Below are positions 20,558 through 31,023 of a stretch of DNA of 64,000 bases, in pieces. The notes below the pieces were generated by a model. That model saw nothing but the letters and a program-made list of their open reading frames with translations. It did no database searches and was not told the DNA's origin. The DNA is from Rhizobium sp. C4 (lineage in GTDB: Bacteria; Pseudomonadota; Alphaproteobacteria; Rhizobiales; Rhizobiaceae), in NCBI RefSeq assembly GCF_021026315.1, contig NZ_JAJNCX010000001.1, positions 310,001 through 374,000 of the forward strand, in the 5' to 3' direction. The position numbers and the translations under genes were made by a program. Position 1 is the first letter of the stretch; each line of letters starts with the position of its first letter.

Positions 20558-21013
20558 TCAACCGCCGAATTTTTCCTTCAGCGCGATCATCGTCAGTGCC
20601 GCGCGCGCTGCAAAGCCGCCCTTGTCGAGTTCGGACTTCCGAACGCGTGCCCAGGCCTGTTCATCATTCTCCACCGTCAGGATGCCGTTGCCGAGAGGCA
20701 GCGACTCGCTGACAGCCAGATCCATCAGCGCACGCGAGGATTCGTTCGATACGACATCGAAATGATAGGTCTCGCCGCGAATGACGATGCCGAGTGCGAC
20801 GAAGCCATCATAGACAACGCCACCGGTGTCGCCGCCGTCGAGCGCCATGGCGATGGCAGCTGGGATTTCCAGCGCGCCGGGAACCGTGACGACATCGAAG
20901 GTCGCGCCGGCTGCCTTCAGCGCCGACGTTGCGCCGTCGAGCAGCGCGTCGGAAAGATCGTCGTAGAAGCGTGCCTCGACAATGAGGAGATGAGGCGTGA
21001 GGTCCTCGGTCAT
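20558..21013 (-). CDS. ribH: 6,7-dimethyl-8-ribityllumazine synthase
   Basis: A 151-residue lumazine synthase forming the penultimate intermediate of riboflavin. Visible active-site segments are [36 protein letters not shown] (with the catalytic His in ETYHFD), and [15 protein letters not shown]. The start at 21013 ([20 protein letters not shown]) aligns with the family; an in-frame ATG at 21082 would add an unrelated 23-residue lead. It is separated from ribE and ribD by a plus-strand gene, so it is not in their operon here, but it is transcribed with nusB. Confidence 0.95.
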   Translation of the reverse strand: MTEDLTPHLLIVEARFYDDLSDALLDGATSALKAAGATFDVVTVPGALEIPAAIAMALDGGDTGGVVYDGFVALGIVIRGETYHFDVVSNESSRALMDLAVSESLPLGNGILTVENDEQAWARVRKSELDKGGFAARAALTMIALKEKFGG

Positions 21014-21443
21014 GGGACTGTCCAATCTTTGAAAATCTGGTGAATTGAGGCAGGTCAAACCATGCCCCGCCTCTCTTGGCAAGCAAATTCGGTATTTTCG
21101 CCGCCCCCGCGCCGCCGGATGGACCGAAGCACCGCCTGCGCTAACGCCTTCACATCAGGACCATAGAGGATAACGGGCGCCGCGTCGGGCGACATCATGG
21201 CGGAAGTTTGGCGACGATCATGAATTTAATTTAACAAAATCATGTAGTTATTACAATCAATTAAGTTGCCATAAAACTACGCCAGCCTTAGCATCTGGGT
21301 CATGGAAGGCAGCAGAACGAGACCGCTGAGCACCTTTCAGGGAGACGGAGCGTCGAACATGCGCCTCATGGGGAGGCGTAGCGCGAAGTCTAAAGCCTCT
21401 GCCGATTTGCAGAGGTCCCGAGATTTGAGGATGGAGATATCCC
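21014..21443. other. 430-base non-coding region upstream of ribH and of the small exported protein
   Basis: No convincing gene is present. The middle (about 21220-21290) is strikingly AT-rich (tracts such as AATTTAATTTAACAAAATC) and likely holds the promoter of the rightward gene. Nearer that gene there are two short hairpins: 21360-21380 (an 8-bp stem around GCGCCTC) and 21396-21415 (CCTCTGC/GCAGAGG, 6-base loop). They are followed by a GGATGGAG ribosome site. They would lie in a long 5' leader or mark a small RNA; no known riboswitch was recognised. The ribH promoter must lie near 21020-21100. Confidence 0.5.
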
Positions 21444-21827
21444 ATGAGAAATTCGCTTACAGCTATTGGCGCAATGACCTTTGCAGCCCTCATCACCACC
21501 GTCGGTTCGGCTGAAGTTGCAAACGCCAAGATGACGAAGCAGGCCGAAGCGGCAACGTCGAGCATGTCTGCTACCTCCCCGACTGACGCAGCCATCCGCG
21601 CCTCAAACGGCGCCGATTTCTTGGTCGTCGGCGTGTCCTCGCTGCCGAAGGCTGAGGCGGCCTTCATTAAGGAAACGTCGTCCGAAAGCCAGCTGAAGGC
21701 CATCCAGGCCACGATCAGCGCGAACCCGATGCTGGTCAAGAAGCTGACGGCCCAGAATGTCGAAGTGAAGGAAATCACCGGCGCGACGAAAGCGGCCGAT
21801 GGCAGCCTGGTGTTCTACACCATGTAA
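21444..21827 (+). CDS. Small exported protein, unknown function (127 aa)
   Basis: A Sec signal peptide (residues 1-28, cleavage predicted after VANA) precedes a roughly 99-residue mature domain. The domain is rich in Ala, Ser, Lys and Thr and contains DFLVVGVSSLPKAEAAFI and KKLTAQNVEVKEITGATK, with no cysteine. The size and lack of a membrane anchor suggest a soluble periplasmic protein. I do not recognise the family. It has its own promoter region and a strong terminator just after it, and is a single-gene unit inserted between ribE and ribH on the opposite strand. GGATGGAG precedes the ATG. Confidence 0.72.
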   Translation: MRNSLTAIGAMTFAALITTVGSAEVANAKMTKQAEAATSSMSATSPTDAAIRASNGADFLVVGVSSLPKAEAAFIKETSSESQLKAIQATISANPMLVKKLTAQNVEVKEITGATKAADGSLVFYTM

Positions 21828-21863
21828 TGATCCGCCTTCGGCCCAGCCGCCGAACCCGGACGT

Positions 21864-21905
21864 GAAATCCCTCCGCTCCTCCAGTCGCGGGGGGATTTCG
21901 CTTTT
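21864..21905 (+). terminator. Rho-independent terminator of the small exported protein gene
   Basis: A 13-bp stem (GAAATCCCTCCGC with GCGGGGGGATTTC, one G-T pair) with a 10-base loop, followed by GCTTTTCT. It stands 37 bases after the stop codon. The stem also separates this gene from the convergent ribE gene ending at 21912. Confidence 0.88.
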
Positions 21906-21911
21906 CTCGCC

Positions 21912-22517
21912 TTACCTGAACTCGGCAAGCCGCGCGGCGTAGCGCGCCATGGTGTCGATCTCGAAATTGACCTTGTCGCCGACCTTCCGGTCACCCCATG
22001 TCGTGACCTCCAGCGTGTGCCGGATCAGAAGGATATCGAAGTCGCAACCGGACACAGCGTTGACCGTGAGCGACGTGCCGTCGAGGGCGACGGAGCCCTT
22101 CGGAGCAACGAAGCGCGCGAATTCCTGCGGCACGCGGAGCCGGAACCGCGTCGCATCACCTTCCGGCTCGATCGCGACGATCTCCGCCATCCCGTCGACA
22201 TGGCCGGACACGATATGTCCGCCAAGCTCGTCACCGATCTTCAGCGCGCGCTCCAGATTGACACGGGAACCTTCGCGCCAGCTGCTGATCGTTGTCAGGC
22301 GAAGCGCCTCTTCCCAGGCTTCAACCTCATACCAGCGGTCATTCGAGCCCGCGTCGGGCAGCGTCACCACCGTGAGGCATACACCGGAATGCGAAATCGA
22401 GGCGCCAATATCGATGGTTTTCGGGTCATAGGCCGTGGCCATGCGAAGCCGCAGGCCTTCGGCGAGCGGCGTGATCTTTTCCACCTTGCCGACATCGGTG
22501 ACGATACCCGTGAACAT
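21912..22517 (-). CDS. ribE: Riboflavin synthase alpha chain
   Basis: A 201-residue enzyme made of two lumazine-binding repeats. The first starts MFTGIVTDVGKVEKI; the second begins near residue 100 with GGHIVSGHVDGMAEI. HSGVCLTVV and DGTSLTVNAV are the paired Cys/Ser active-site segments of the two repeats. It dismutates two lumazines to riboflavin. The ATG at 22517 is the family start; an open frame continues upstream to 22706 but overlaps ribD. It begins one base after the ribD stop, so the two are co-translated. Confidence 0.95.
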   Translation of the reverse strand: MFTGIVTDVGKVEKITPLAEGLRLRMATAYDPKTIDIGASISHSGVCLTVVTLPDAGSNDRWYEVEAWEEALRLTTISSWREGSRVNLERALKIGDELGGHIVSGHVDGMAEIVAIEPEGDATRFRLRVPQEFARFVAPKGSVALDGTSLTVNAVSGCDFDILLIRHTLEVTTWGDRKVGDKVNFEIDTMARYAARLAEFR

Positions 22518-22518
22518 C

Positions 22519-23619
22519 TCATTGCATCCTTTCGAAAATTTCCAATCGATCCTCGCCGATCGTTTCGCTGGAAACAAGCGCAAAGCCACCCGGACGATGA
22601 TCCGGCGTGACCGGCGAGACGACGCCGTCTCCTCCGACCGTTCCGGATCCCGCAAACAGCCAGATGCGATCGACCAGGCCGGCATAGAGGAAGTCCTGCG
22701 CCACACGCGCGCCGCCTTCCAGCATCAGAGAGCTGAGGCCTTTGGCGGCGAGCAGGCGAAGCAGGTCGATGAGCGTGCCCGCTTCGACGATTTCAACTCC
22801 CGCCTTTTGAAGCGCGGCGCGGCGGGCGAACCAGTTCTCATCGCGCGCAGCCTCGCCGATGGAAGCAACGGCGATCACCGGAACCTCGCCAGAAGTCCGA
22901 ACCAGTTTCGATGACAGCGGCAATTGCAGGTCGCGATCAAGCACCAGCCGGACCGGCGAACGCCCCTCCAGTCCGGGAAGCCGGCAGGTCAACTCCGGAT
23001 CGTCAGCCAGCACCGTGCCGATGCCGACGAGGATGGCGTCGCTTTCGGCGCGCAGATGCTGGACGGCCTCGCGCGATTGCGCTCCCGTGATGCGTACCTG
23101 CCCCTCGCCGCGACGGCCAAGCAAGCCGTCTTTCGAAACGGCCAGTTTCAGGGTGACATGCGCCCTGCCCTCGGTCTGCCGGGTGAGATAGGCGGCAAGG
23201 CCGCGCCGGGCAGCCTCTTCCATCAGGCCCGTCTCTACTACGATGCCTGCCTCGCGCAGAATGCGAATACCATTGCCGCTGACGCGGGGATCGGGATCCG
23301 TGATGGCAACGACGACGCGCGCGACGCCGGCGGCAATCAGTGCGTTGACGCAAGGTGGCGTCTTGCCGAAATGGGAACAGGGTTCGAGCGTGACATAGGC
23401 GGTCGCGCCGCGCGCCAGTTCACCGGCCTCGGCCAGCGCCTGCGGTTCGGCATGCGGCCGGCCGGACTTTGCGGTGACGCCGCGGCCGACGACATTGCCG
23501 TCCTTCACGATCACGCAGCCGACGGAGGGATTGGTGCTGGTCTGCCCCAGATGTGTGGCGCCCAGGGCGATCGCCTCCGCCATGAAAGCCTCATCGGCGG
23601 AATGGCAGGCGGACGTCAC
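22519..23619 (-). CDS. ribD: Bifunctional diaminohydroxyphosphoribosylaminopyrimidine deaminase/reductase
   Basis: A 366-residue two-domain enzyme for steps two and three of riboflavin synthesis. The N-terminal zinc deaminase domain (about residues 8-145) shows GRPHAEPQAL and LEPCSHFGKTPPC with the His and two Cys ligands. The reductase domain (about 150-366) contains GVRAVVV-type strands and LMLEGGARVAQDF near the end. GTG at 23619 is the reading used, two bases after the nrdR stop; an ATG twelve codons later is possible. Middle gene of glyA-nrdR-ribD-ribE. Confidence 0.95.
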   Translation of the reverse strand: MTSACHSADEAFMAEAIALGATHLGQTSTNPSVGCVIVKDGNVVGRGVTAKSGRPHAEPQALAEAGELARGATAYVTLEPCSHFGKTPPCVNALIAAGVARVVVAITDPDPRVSGNGIRILREAGIVVETGLMEEAARRGLAAYLTRQTEGRAHVTLKLAVSKDGLLGRRGEGQVRITGAQSREAVQHLRAESDAILVGIGTVLADDPELTCRLPGLEGRSPVRLVLDRDLQLPLSSKLVRTSGEVPVIAVASIGEAARDENWFARRAALQKAGVEIVEAGTLIDLLRLLAAKGLSSLMLEGGARVAQDFLYAGLVDRIWLFAGSGTVGGDGVVSPVTPDHRPGGFALVSSETIGEDRLEIFERMQ

Positions 23620-23620
23620 G

Positions 23621-24097
23621 TCAATGGTCCCCGGGATCGCGCGAGATCTTGGCGTTCACCTCGGAGAGGACCTGCGCGAAGTCCTCGATATGGGTGAAAT
23701 CGCGATAGACGGAGGCGTAGCGGATGAAGCCCACGTCATCCAGCGACTTCAGGGCTTCGAGGACCTGGAGGCCGATTTCTTCGGAGGGGATTTCCGTGTC
23801 GCCGGAGCTTTCGAGACGACGGACGATGCCGGAGACGGCGCGCTCGATGCGGTCGCGATCGACCGGGCGCTTGCGCAACGCGATCTCGAAGGAACGCACG
23901 AGCTTTTCACGGTCGAAGGGAACCTTGCGGCCCGTCTTCTTGATCACCATCAGCTCGCGCAGCTGCACACGCTCGAACGTGGTGAAGCGTCCGCCGCAAT
24001 CCGGGCAGATACGACGACGGCGAATGGCGGACGAATCTTCCGCCGGACGTGAGTCCTTCACCTGGCTGTCCAGCGATCCACAATAGGGGCATCGCAT
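23621..24097 (-). CDS. nrdR: Transcriptional repressor NrdR
   Basis: A 158-residue regulator of ribonucleotide reductase genes. The N-terminal zinc ribbon is visible as [17 protein letters not shown] and [16 protein letters not shown] (two CxxC pairs). The ATP-cone domain follows ([20 protein letters not shown]), binding ATP/dATP to sense nucleotide levels. Length is standard. It lies 61 bases after glyA with a terminator between, so at least partial independence from glyA transcription is expected, and it leads into ribD-ribE. Confidence 0.97.
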   Translation of the reverse strand: MRCPYCGSLDSQVKDSRPAEDSSAIRRRRICPDCGGRFTTFERVQLRELMVIKKTGRKVPFDREKLVRSFEIALRKRPVDRDRIERAVSGIVRRLESSGDTEIPSEEIGLQVLEALKSLDDVGFIRYASVYRDFTHIEDFAQVLSEVNAKISRDPGDH

Positions 24098-24110
24098 GCG
24101 GGCTGCTCCT

Positions 24111-24154
24111 CAAACAAAAACATGGCTCCGCGCCAGAATCGGCGCGGAGCCATG
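24111..24154 (-). terminator. Rho-independent terminator downstream of glyA
   Basis: A perfect 14-bp stem (CATGGCTCCGCGCC with its complement, 24121-24154) and six-base loop, followed on the minus strand by TTTTTGTTTG. It ends glyA transcripts four bases beyond the stop codon and immediately before nrdR. Confidence 0.92.
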
Positions 24155-24158
24155 GTTA

Positions 24159-25451
<1,293 letters not shown>

Positions 25452-25668
25452 GAGCAGCCTCTCGAGTAAATCAGCGGAAATCGTTGAAGGCCAGTCTCTT
25501 AAAGCCCTTGGCCTCTCAGGGCAAGTCGGGATTGCGCCACGCCCTGTGAAGGTTGCGCCAAGCCTTGCGATTGTCACAAAACTTTCTTCCAATCGTAATA
25601 TCCGGTGGCCGTGACCGAACTTGCGGTTGGCCTCGCGCATGCGATCTTGCGCTTTAGAAGGTGACGCC

Positions 25669-26946
25669 TTGCCCCCTCTCCCTGGAATGCCAGACGCCCG
25701 CCTGGAAATCTTCTACTTCGACGCCGGTGGCGGACATCGCAACGCCATGACCGCGCTGACGCGGCTGATCGAGAAGGAAAAGCCGGGCTGGCAGGTGACG
25801 CCCGTCGATCTGCAGGCGCTGCTGGAGCCCATCGATCCCGTCTACAAGCTGACGCGCCGCGTGACCGGCTCGCTGAAAAGGTTGCTGCGACCCGTCGCGC
25901 CGAACTTCAGCGCCATCGAGCCCTGGCAGGCGCAGGACATCTATAACAGCGCGCTCAAGCGCGGCGTCACCACCGGCATGGGCGCGATACTGCCCGTTCT
26001 GCAACGCTTCATCGCCCGCTACGCCACCGAGATCGAACCGCTGCTGGCGAAACGCTGGAAAGATCCGGCGACCCCTCGCCCCGATCTCGTCGTCTCCGTG
26101 ATCCCGAATTTCAACTGGGTTCTCTACGGCGCGCTGCGCCGCGCACTTCCAAGCGTGCCTTACGCCACCGTCATCACCGACTTCGCCGATTGCCCACCGC
26201 ATTTCTGGATGGAAGATCAGGATCAGATCATGATCTGCGGCACGGACATGGCCTATCGGCAGGCGGTAGCCACGGGCTTCTACAAGCCGCAGGACATTCA
26301 TCTCGTGTCCGGCATGATCCTCAAGGACAATTTCTATACGCCCGCACCGGCCGACGCGCCGACGCGCCAACAGCTTGGCCTTTCGGCAGAGGGTCCGGTG
26401 GCGCTCATCATGTTCGGCGGCAACGGCGCGTCCAGCGCAACCAACAATATCCTGAACCAGCTGGACAAGACCGGGCTCGGCATCGAATCGATCGTCATGT
26501 GCGGGCGCAACACTGCGCTGCTGAAATCGCTTGAAGGGCGGCCCGGCTGCCGCCCCGTCGGCTTCGTCAACAATGTCGCCGACTACATGCGCCTCGCCGA
26601 CTTCTTCATCGGCAAGCCCGGTCCCGGCAGCGTGGCGGAAGCGCTGCACATGGGACTGCCGGTCATTGTCGAGAAGAACGCCAACACCATGCCGCAGGAG
26701 CGACCCAATCCCGACTGGGTCGCCGACAAGGGCGTTGGCGTGGTGATTTCAAGCTTTCGCAAGGATACGAGTGCGGCCGCGCGGCAGGTTCTGGTGAACC
26801 TCAAGCACTTTCAGGACAATATCCGCAGCAACGTCCCCGAAAACCGGGCGGTCTTCGAGACGGTGGCGATCTTCGAACGCTACCTGATGAAGGCCGACCG
26901 TCACATGGTCGCGAGCGCCCAGGCGACGAGTGCGCCAGAGACCTGA
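25669..26946 (+). CDS. Glycosyltransferase of the MGDG-synthase/processive glycosyltransferase type
   Basis: A protein of about 425 residues with the GT28-like two-domain fold. The N-terminal MGDG_synth segment appears as [17 protein letters not shown]. The C-terminal domain has the UDP-sugar site ([16 protein letters not shown], then [19 protein letters not shown]). Related rhizobial enzymes (Pgt) make glycosyl-diacylglycerols, membrane glycolipids used under phosphate limitation, and this role is inferred. TTG at 25669 was chosen because AGAAGG lies seven bases before it. ATG 25687 and upstream TTG/ATG codons (25621, 25639) are alternatives. The 3' end overlaps the convergent lipoprotein gene by 46 bases. 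Confidence 0.8.
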   Translation: MPPLPGMPDARLEIFYFDAGGGHRNAMTALTRLIEKEKPGWQVTPVDLQALLEPIDPVYKLTRRVTGSLKRLLRPVAPNFSAIEPWQAQDIYNSALKRGVTTGMGAILPVLQRFIARYATEIEPLLAKRWKDPATPRPDLVVSVIPNFNWVLYGALRRALPSVPYATVITDFADCPPHFWMEDQDQIMICGTDMAYRQAVATGFYKPQDIHLVSGMILKDNFYTPAPADAPTRQQLGLSAEGPVALIMFGGNGASSATNNILNQLDKTGLGIESIVMCGRNTALLKSLEGRPGCRPVGFVNNVADYMRLADFFIGKPGPGSVAEALHMGLPVIVEKNANTMPQERPNPDWVADKGVGVVISSFRKDTSAAARQVLVNLKHFQDNIRSNVPENRAVFETVAIFERYLMKADRHMVASAQATSAPET

Positions 26947-27506
26947 CTGAAGGCCGCGTTCATGGCGGCGACATAGGCCTTGTTGCCGGTGCCGGAGACG
27001 GGAACCGCGGCACGGAAGTTCTTCGAGGCTCGGACCTGACCGTTGCGATCGTTCAGCAGGCGCGCGGTGATGTCGACGACGGCCATGCCTTCCGACGCGG
27101 AAATCTCGAATGTGTTGATGGTCGTCTGGACCTGTTCGTCGATCGCCAGGCCGTCACCCGGAAGGCCGGCACCGCCAACCTTGCCGGAATTCTGGAAGGC
27201 CTGGGCGAGCTTCAGCTGCACGAGCTTCGGCAGCCTGTCGGACCACTGGCTGTCGCCAAGGAACTGGTATTCCTGACCGGAGACGTGAACGACGACATTC
27301 TGGCTGTCGAGCATCTGGGTGGCGACCGGATTGGCAATCAGCACCTGCCTGCCCTTGCGCGTCGGACCGGAGGCGGATGGCGTGGCGGTCAGCCCGAACG
27401 TGTCCTTCGGCGCGGAGGTCGCGCAGGCGGACAGGGCCATCGTGCCGGCCAGAACCAGGGCGGCACCGAACTTCGTCACTCGAGTTGTCGTCGTCAAAGC
27501 CTGCAC
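26901..27506 (-). CDS. ABC-type transport auxiliary lipoprotein (PqiC/LppL-like)
   Basis: A 201-residue lipoprotein with a signal peptide ending in the lipobox LSAC (Cys28). An ABC_trans_aux domain follows (IANPVATQMLDSQNVVVHVS, then EYQFLGDSQWSDRLPKLVQL), the shape of PqiC. It is the last gene of the mlaE-mlaF-mlaD run and probably forms the outer-membrane-side partner of the MCE protein in phospholipid transport. GTG at 27506 is preceded by GAGG at proper spacing. The final 46 bases are antisense to the glycosyltransferase gene end. Confidence 0.87.
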   Translation of the reverse strand: MQALTTTTRVTKFGAALVLAGTMALSACATSAPKDTFGLTATPSASGPTRKGRQVLIANPVATQMLDSQNVVVHVSGQEYQFLGDSQWSDRLPKLVQLKLAQAFQNSGKVGGAGLPGDGLAIDEQVQTTINTFEISASEGMAVVDITARLLNDRNGQVRASKNFRAAVPVSGTGNKAYVAAMNAAFSQVSGALVAWALATM

Positions 27507-27527
27507 AACACTACCTCACTCTTGCCT

Positions 27528-28898
27528 TCAACGACGGTTGCGTCCGTCAAAAGTCTTCACCTGATCACCGCCGAAAATCAAACGCTGCGGGTCGTTGTCG
27601 AAATTGGTGATCGTGCGGTTGAGATTGTCAACCGCCTGACGCATGTCGCCAACCAGCGCCTGGATCCCGCCGAGACCCTGAGACGAGAACCGCGACAGGT
27701 TGTCGGCGATCGGTCCGATCTTGGCATTCAGCGTCACGGCGACCTCCTTGTAGGCGGCCAGCGTTTCCTTCGCCTGCGCCATCAGGGAAGACCCATCGCC
27801 CGAGCCGAGCATGCCGTCCACCTTGGCCAGTATACCATCGACACGGTTGGATGCCTTGTTCAGCTTGGCGGCAAGCTCGGTGGCGTCATTGATGGCCTGG
27901 TCGATCTGCTGGCGCCGGTTGTTGATATCGGTCGTCACGGCCTTCACGTCGGCAACCGCCGAGCGCGCATCCGCAACGGTCTTCGAAATATCATCGACCG
28001 AACCGCTGATCTTGGCCGGATCGATCGCGGCAATCAGCTTGTCAGCCTTGGCGATCGTCTCGTTGGCGGAGGCGGCGAGCGTCGAGATATTGTCGGCAGC
28101 CTTGTTGAACTTCTCGAGCGACACCTTGATCTCGCCCGAGCTTGCGGCAAGGTTGGCGCTCACCGTATCGGCATTGGCCAGGATGCTGTCGATCTTCTTC
28201 GGATCGACCGCCTTGATCAGGGCATCGACGGAAGCAAGCGTGCCGTCGAGGCGGCCGGAAAGCCCGTTTACCGTGTCGGAGAGCTTGCCGACGCTGGCGA
28301 GGAACTTGTTGACGCCATCGGCATTGTCGGCCAGCGCCTTGCTGAAGGTCTGGGCATTCTTCACGGTCTGCGTCAGCGGTTCGCGCGCATCGGAGGCAAA
28401 GGTCTGGATCTGGCTGATCGCATCGTCGGCCCGCTTCATGATCTTGTCGGCTGTCGCCAGAAGGTTGGTCACACTCGACTGATCGGCCATCAGCATCGGC
28501 GGACGGCCGGTCTTGCGGGCCTCTTCCAGCAGGTTCACGCCGCCGGGTTTGCCGCCCGACAGTTCGATATAGGCAGCACCCGTCAGGCCCTGGATACCCA
28601 GCACGGCCTTTGTCGATTCATAGATCGGCGCGTCGGAATTGACCTGCGTGAAGGCGACCGAATAGTTCGGATCGGTCGCGTCGATGGCAAGCGATTTCAC
28701 CGAACCGATCTGGATGCCGTTGAAGCGCACGGCAGAGCCGACCGACAGGCCGTTCGCCGAACCGGGGATGCGGATGATCAGGTCTGACATCGGCCCCTGA
28801 CGCCCGTATTGGGACATCCAGAAGACGAAGGCAAACGCCGCGGCGACGACTGCCACCGTGAAGAATCCGACTATTGCGTAATTCGCTTTGGTTTCCAT
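27528..28898 (-). CDS. mlaD: MCE/MlaD-family lipid-transport protein
   Basis: A 456-residue protein anchored by an N-terminal span (residues 7-28, YAIVGFFTVAVVAAAFAFVF). A single MlaD/MCE domain follows at about 38-115 (GSANGLSVGSAVRFNGIQIG, then GLTGAAYIELSGGKPGG). The rest is a very long helical, heptad-like region with repeated A-D-x-I patterns that could form the periplasm-spanning needle seen in larger MCE proteins. It is much longer than E. coli MlaD (183 residues) but normal for alphaproteobacteria. The start at 28898 matches family members. The gene is followed after 21 bases by the PqiC-like gene. Confidence 0.93.
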   Translation of the reverse strand: METKANYAIVGFFTVAVVAAAFAFVFWMSQYGRQGPMSDLIIRIPGSANGLSVGSAVRFNGIQIGSVKSLAIDATDPNYSVAFTQVNSDAPIYESTKAVLGIQGLTGAAYIELSGGKPGGVNLLEEARKTGRPPMLMADQSSVTNLLATADKIMKRADDAISQIQTFASDAREPLTQTVKNAQTFSKALADNADGVNKFLASVGKLSDTVNGLSGRLDGTLASVDALIKAVDPKKIDSILANADTVSANLAASSGEIKVSLEKFNKAADNISTLAASANETIAKADKLIAAIDPAKISGSVDDISKTVADARSAVADVKAVTTDINNRRQQIDQAINDATELAAKLNKASNRVDGILAKVDGMLGSGDGSSLMAQAKETLAAYKEVAVTLNAKIGPIADNLSRFSSQGLGGIQALVGDMRQAVDNLNRTITNFDNDPQRLIFGGDQVKTFDGRNRR

Positions 28899-28933
28899 TG
28901 TCCGGCCAATCAGGCTTTCGCCCGTTTCAAATT

Positions 28934-29731
28934 TCATCCATGCCCGCTTGCGGCAGGCTTCACAATCGTTCTTGCCCTTTTTCCCCGGAAATAGGCCTGA
29001 ACCCATGGGTCGTCGAAGGCCAGCATATCCTCGATGGTGCCTTCGACCAGAACCCGTTTCTGCCCCAGAACTGCGATACGATCACAAACCGAAAACAGAC
29101 TGTCGAGATCGTGTGTCACCATGTAGACGGTGAGACCCAGCGTATCACGAAGGCGGGCAATCAGTTCATCGAATTCGGCGGCTCCGATCGGGTCGAGACC
29201 CGATGTCGGTTCGTCGAGAAAGACCAGATCCGGGTCGAGCGCCAGGGCACGCGCGAGCGCCGCGCGCTTGATCATGCCGCCCGACAGCTCCGAGGGAAAC
29301 TTGTCGGCCGCATCCGGCTCAAGGCCGACCAGCTCGATCTTCAGCCGCGCGAACTCATCCATCATCTTCTGCGGCAGATCCAGATATTCCCGCATCGGCA
29401 GCTGGATATTCTCCTTCACCGTCAGGGCCGAGAACAGCGCGCCATGCTGGAAGAGAACGCCGAGCCGCGTATCCATGTCGACGCGTGCCTTGGCGTCCAG
29501 CGAATCGTAATCGTGGCCGAGGATCGAGATCGTGCCGGATCTGCGCGGCACGAGCTTGAGGATCGTGCGCATCAGAACCGACTTGCCGGTGCCCGATGCG
29601 CCGACAAAGCCGAGGATCTCGCCGCGCCGGACATCGAGGTTCAGCTTGTCGAGCACCACCTTTGTGCCAAAGGCCACGGTCACGTCCTTGACCGAAAGGA
29701 TGATGTCGTCGTTTTGCACTTCGTCCGCCAT
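28934..29731 (-). CDS. mlaF: ABC transporter ATPase for phospholipid transport
   Basis: A 265-residue ATP-binding protein with Walker A GASGTGKS, signature LSGGMIKRAALARALALD, Walker B LVFLDEPTSGLDP and switch histidine in VTHDLDSL. It energises lipid movement by MlaE/MlaD at the inner membrane. The ATG at 29731 (MADEVQNDDIIL) lies eight bases after the mlaE stop. The open frame continues far upstream in a different context (antisense-like composition within mlaE) and is ignored. Confident as part of the Mla-like operon. Confidence 0.95.
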   Translation of the reverse strand: MADEVQNDDIILSVKDVTVAFGTKVVLDKLNLDVRRGEILGFVGASGTGKSVLMRTILKLVPRRSGTISILGHDYDSLDAKARVDMDTRLGVLFQHGALFSALTVKENIQLPMREYLDLPQKMMDEFARLKIELVGLEPDAADKFPSELSGGMIKRAALARALALDPDLVFLDEPTSGLDPIGAAEFDELIARLRDTLGLTVYMVTHDLDSLFSVCDRIAVLGQKRVLVEGTIEDMLAFDDPWVQAYFRGKRARTIVKPAASGHG

Positions 29732-29739
29732 CACCCGCC

Positions 29740-30885
29740 TCAAAACTTGATTGCCGCATAGAACATGGCAAAGAGCCCGTCCATGAGGATGACAACGAAG
29801 ATGGCGCGAACGACCGAAGCCGTGACGTGGAGACCGAGCGATTCGGCGCTGCCGCCGACCTTGAGCCCCTCGACGGCTGCGACGACGCCAATGACCAGCG
29901 CCATGAACGGCGCCTTCAGCAGGCCGGCAATGATCGTTGAATAGTCGACGGCGTGCCTGAGGCGCGACAGGAACACCTCGAAGGTGATGCCCGAATAGGA
30001 CCATGCCACGACGGCGGCACCGGAAAGGGCCGAGAAGTTGGCGATGATGGTCAGAAGCGGCAGGGCGATGATCAGAGCCACAAGCCGCGGAAAGATCAGA
30101 ACGCCGACGGGGTTGAGGCCCATGACGGTCAGCGCATCGATTTCCTCGCGCATCTTCATCGAGCCCACTTCCGCCGTGATCGCGCTGCCGGAGCGGCCAG
30201 CGATCATGATGGCGGTCAGGAGCACGCCGATTTCGCGCAATTGCAGGATGCCGACGAGGTCGACGACGAAGACTTCCGCCCCGAAATAGCGAAGCTGGAA
30301 CGCGCCCTGCTGCGCGATGATCGCGCCAATCAGGAAGCTCATGAGGATGATGATCGGCACCGCGCCGACGCCCATGCGATCGATCTGGTTGACGATCGAT
30401 GCCGGCGACACGCCCGAGCCGCGACCGAGTTTCAGCTGCGCGCCGCTCACTGCCGAGCCCAGAATATGCATCGACATGAGGATATCTTTCCACAGGTCGA
30501 CCGTGACTTTGCCAATCGGGGTCATCAGGCGCACGAAGAGCCCGTCGCGCGGCGGCTTCGGGGACGTATCCTCCTTCAGCCGCTCGGGGAGCGAACTGAT
30601 GAGATCGAGATGCGACTTGTTGGCGTTGACAACTTCGGTCTCGCCGCCCGCCGACGTGATCAGCCGGCGGATGAGCCAGGCGCCGGACGTATCGAGGTGC
30701 TCGACTGCAGCGATGTCGATGACTGTGCGACCGGAAAACGATTCGCCCTCGAGCGCCATCATCTGCTGGCCCGCATCGCGCAGCGATGCCTGTCGCCAAT
30801 CACCCGAAAGGGTCACAACACGCTCGGCGCCGGAGCCACGCTCCTCGACCTCGAAAACGGCTTTTTGTGCCGGCAAGAAACTCAT
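29740..30885 (-). CDS. mlaE: MlaE-type ABC permease with N-terminal STAS domain
   Basis: A 381-residue protein fusing a STAS/MlaB-like domain (about residues 8-110; EHLDTSGAWLIRRLI) to the MlaE permease (about 125-381). The permease carries LREIGVLLTAIMIAGRSGSAI and the EEIDALTVMGLNPVGVLIFPR coupling region. In E. coli these are separate subunits; the fusion is common in alphaproteobacteria. The ATG at 30885 is the likely start, with GGGATG further upstream; an open frame reaches 30966 but is Arg-rich. First gene of a four-gene operon, divergent from the epimerase gene. Confidence 0.94.
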   Translation of the reverse strand: MSFLPAQKAVFEVEERGSGAERVVTLSGDWRQASLRDAGQQMMALEGESFSGRTVIDIAAVEHLDTSGAWLIRRLITSAGGETEVVNANKSHLDLISSLPERLKEDTSPKPPRDGLFVRLMTPIGKVTVDLWKDILMSMHILGSAVSGAQLKLGRGSGVSPASIVNQIDRMGVGAVPIIILMSFLIGAIIAQQGAFQLRYFGAEVFVVDLVGILQLREIGVLLTAIMIAGRSGSAITAEVGSMKMREEIDALTVMGLNPVGVLIFPRLVALIIALPLLTIIANFSALSGAAVVAWSYSGITFEVFLSRLRHAVDYSTIIAGLLKAPFMALVIGVVAAVEGLKVGGSAESLGLHVTASVVRAIFVVILMDGLFAMFYAAIKF

Positions 30886-31023
30886 CCTCGTTGACGCATC
30901 CCCGGAGGGACAGCTGCCCCGACGCCTCAGTTCTGGCGTCCCATGCTTTACTCTTATATAGACCAAGCTCCCGCCGGCGACAGCCCGACCCCACCATTAA
31001 CGACTTTCGTGCAAGGCAAAATC

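Noticed and set aside
17078-20765. Long plus-strand frames opposite hppA, the MFS gene and nusB
   Set aside because: The sense genes have unmistakable motifs; the antisense frames are rich in Arg, Asp, Gly and His and cross gene borders.
21014-21443. FMN riboswitch upstream of ribH
   Set aside because: The region upstream of ribH does not show the conserved multi-stem RFN sequence blocks; the hairpins seen face the other gene.
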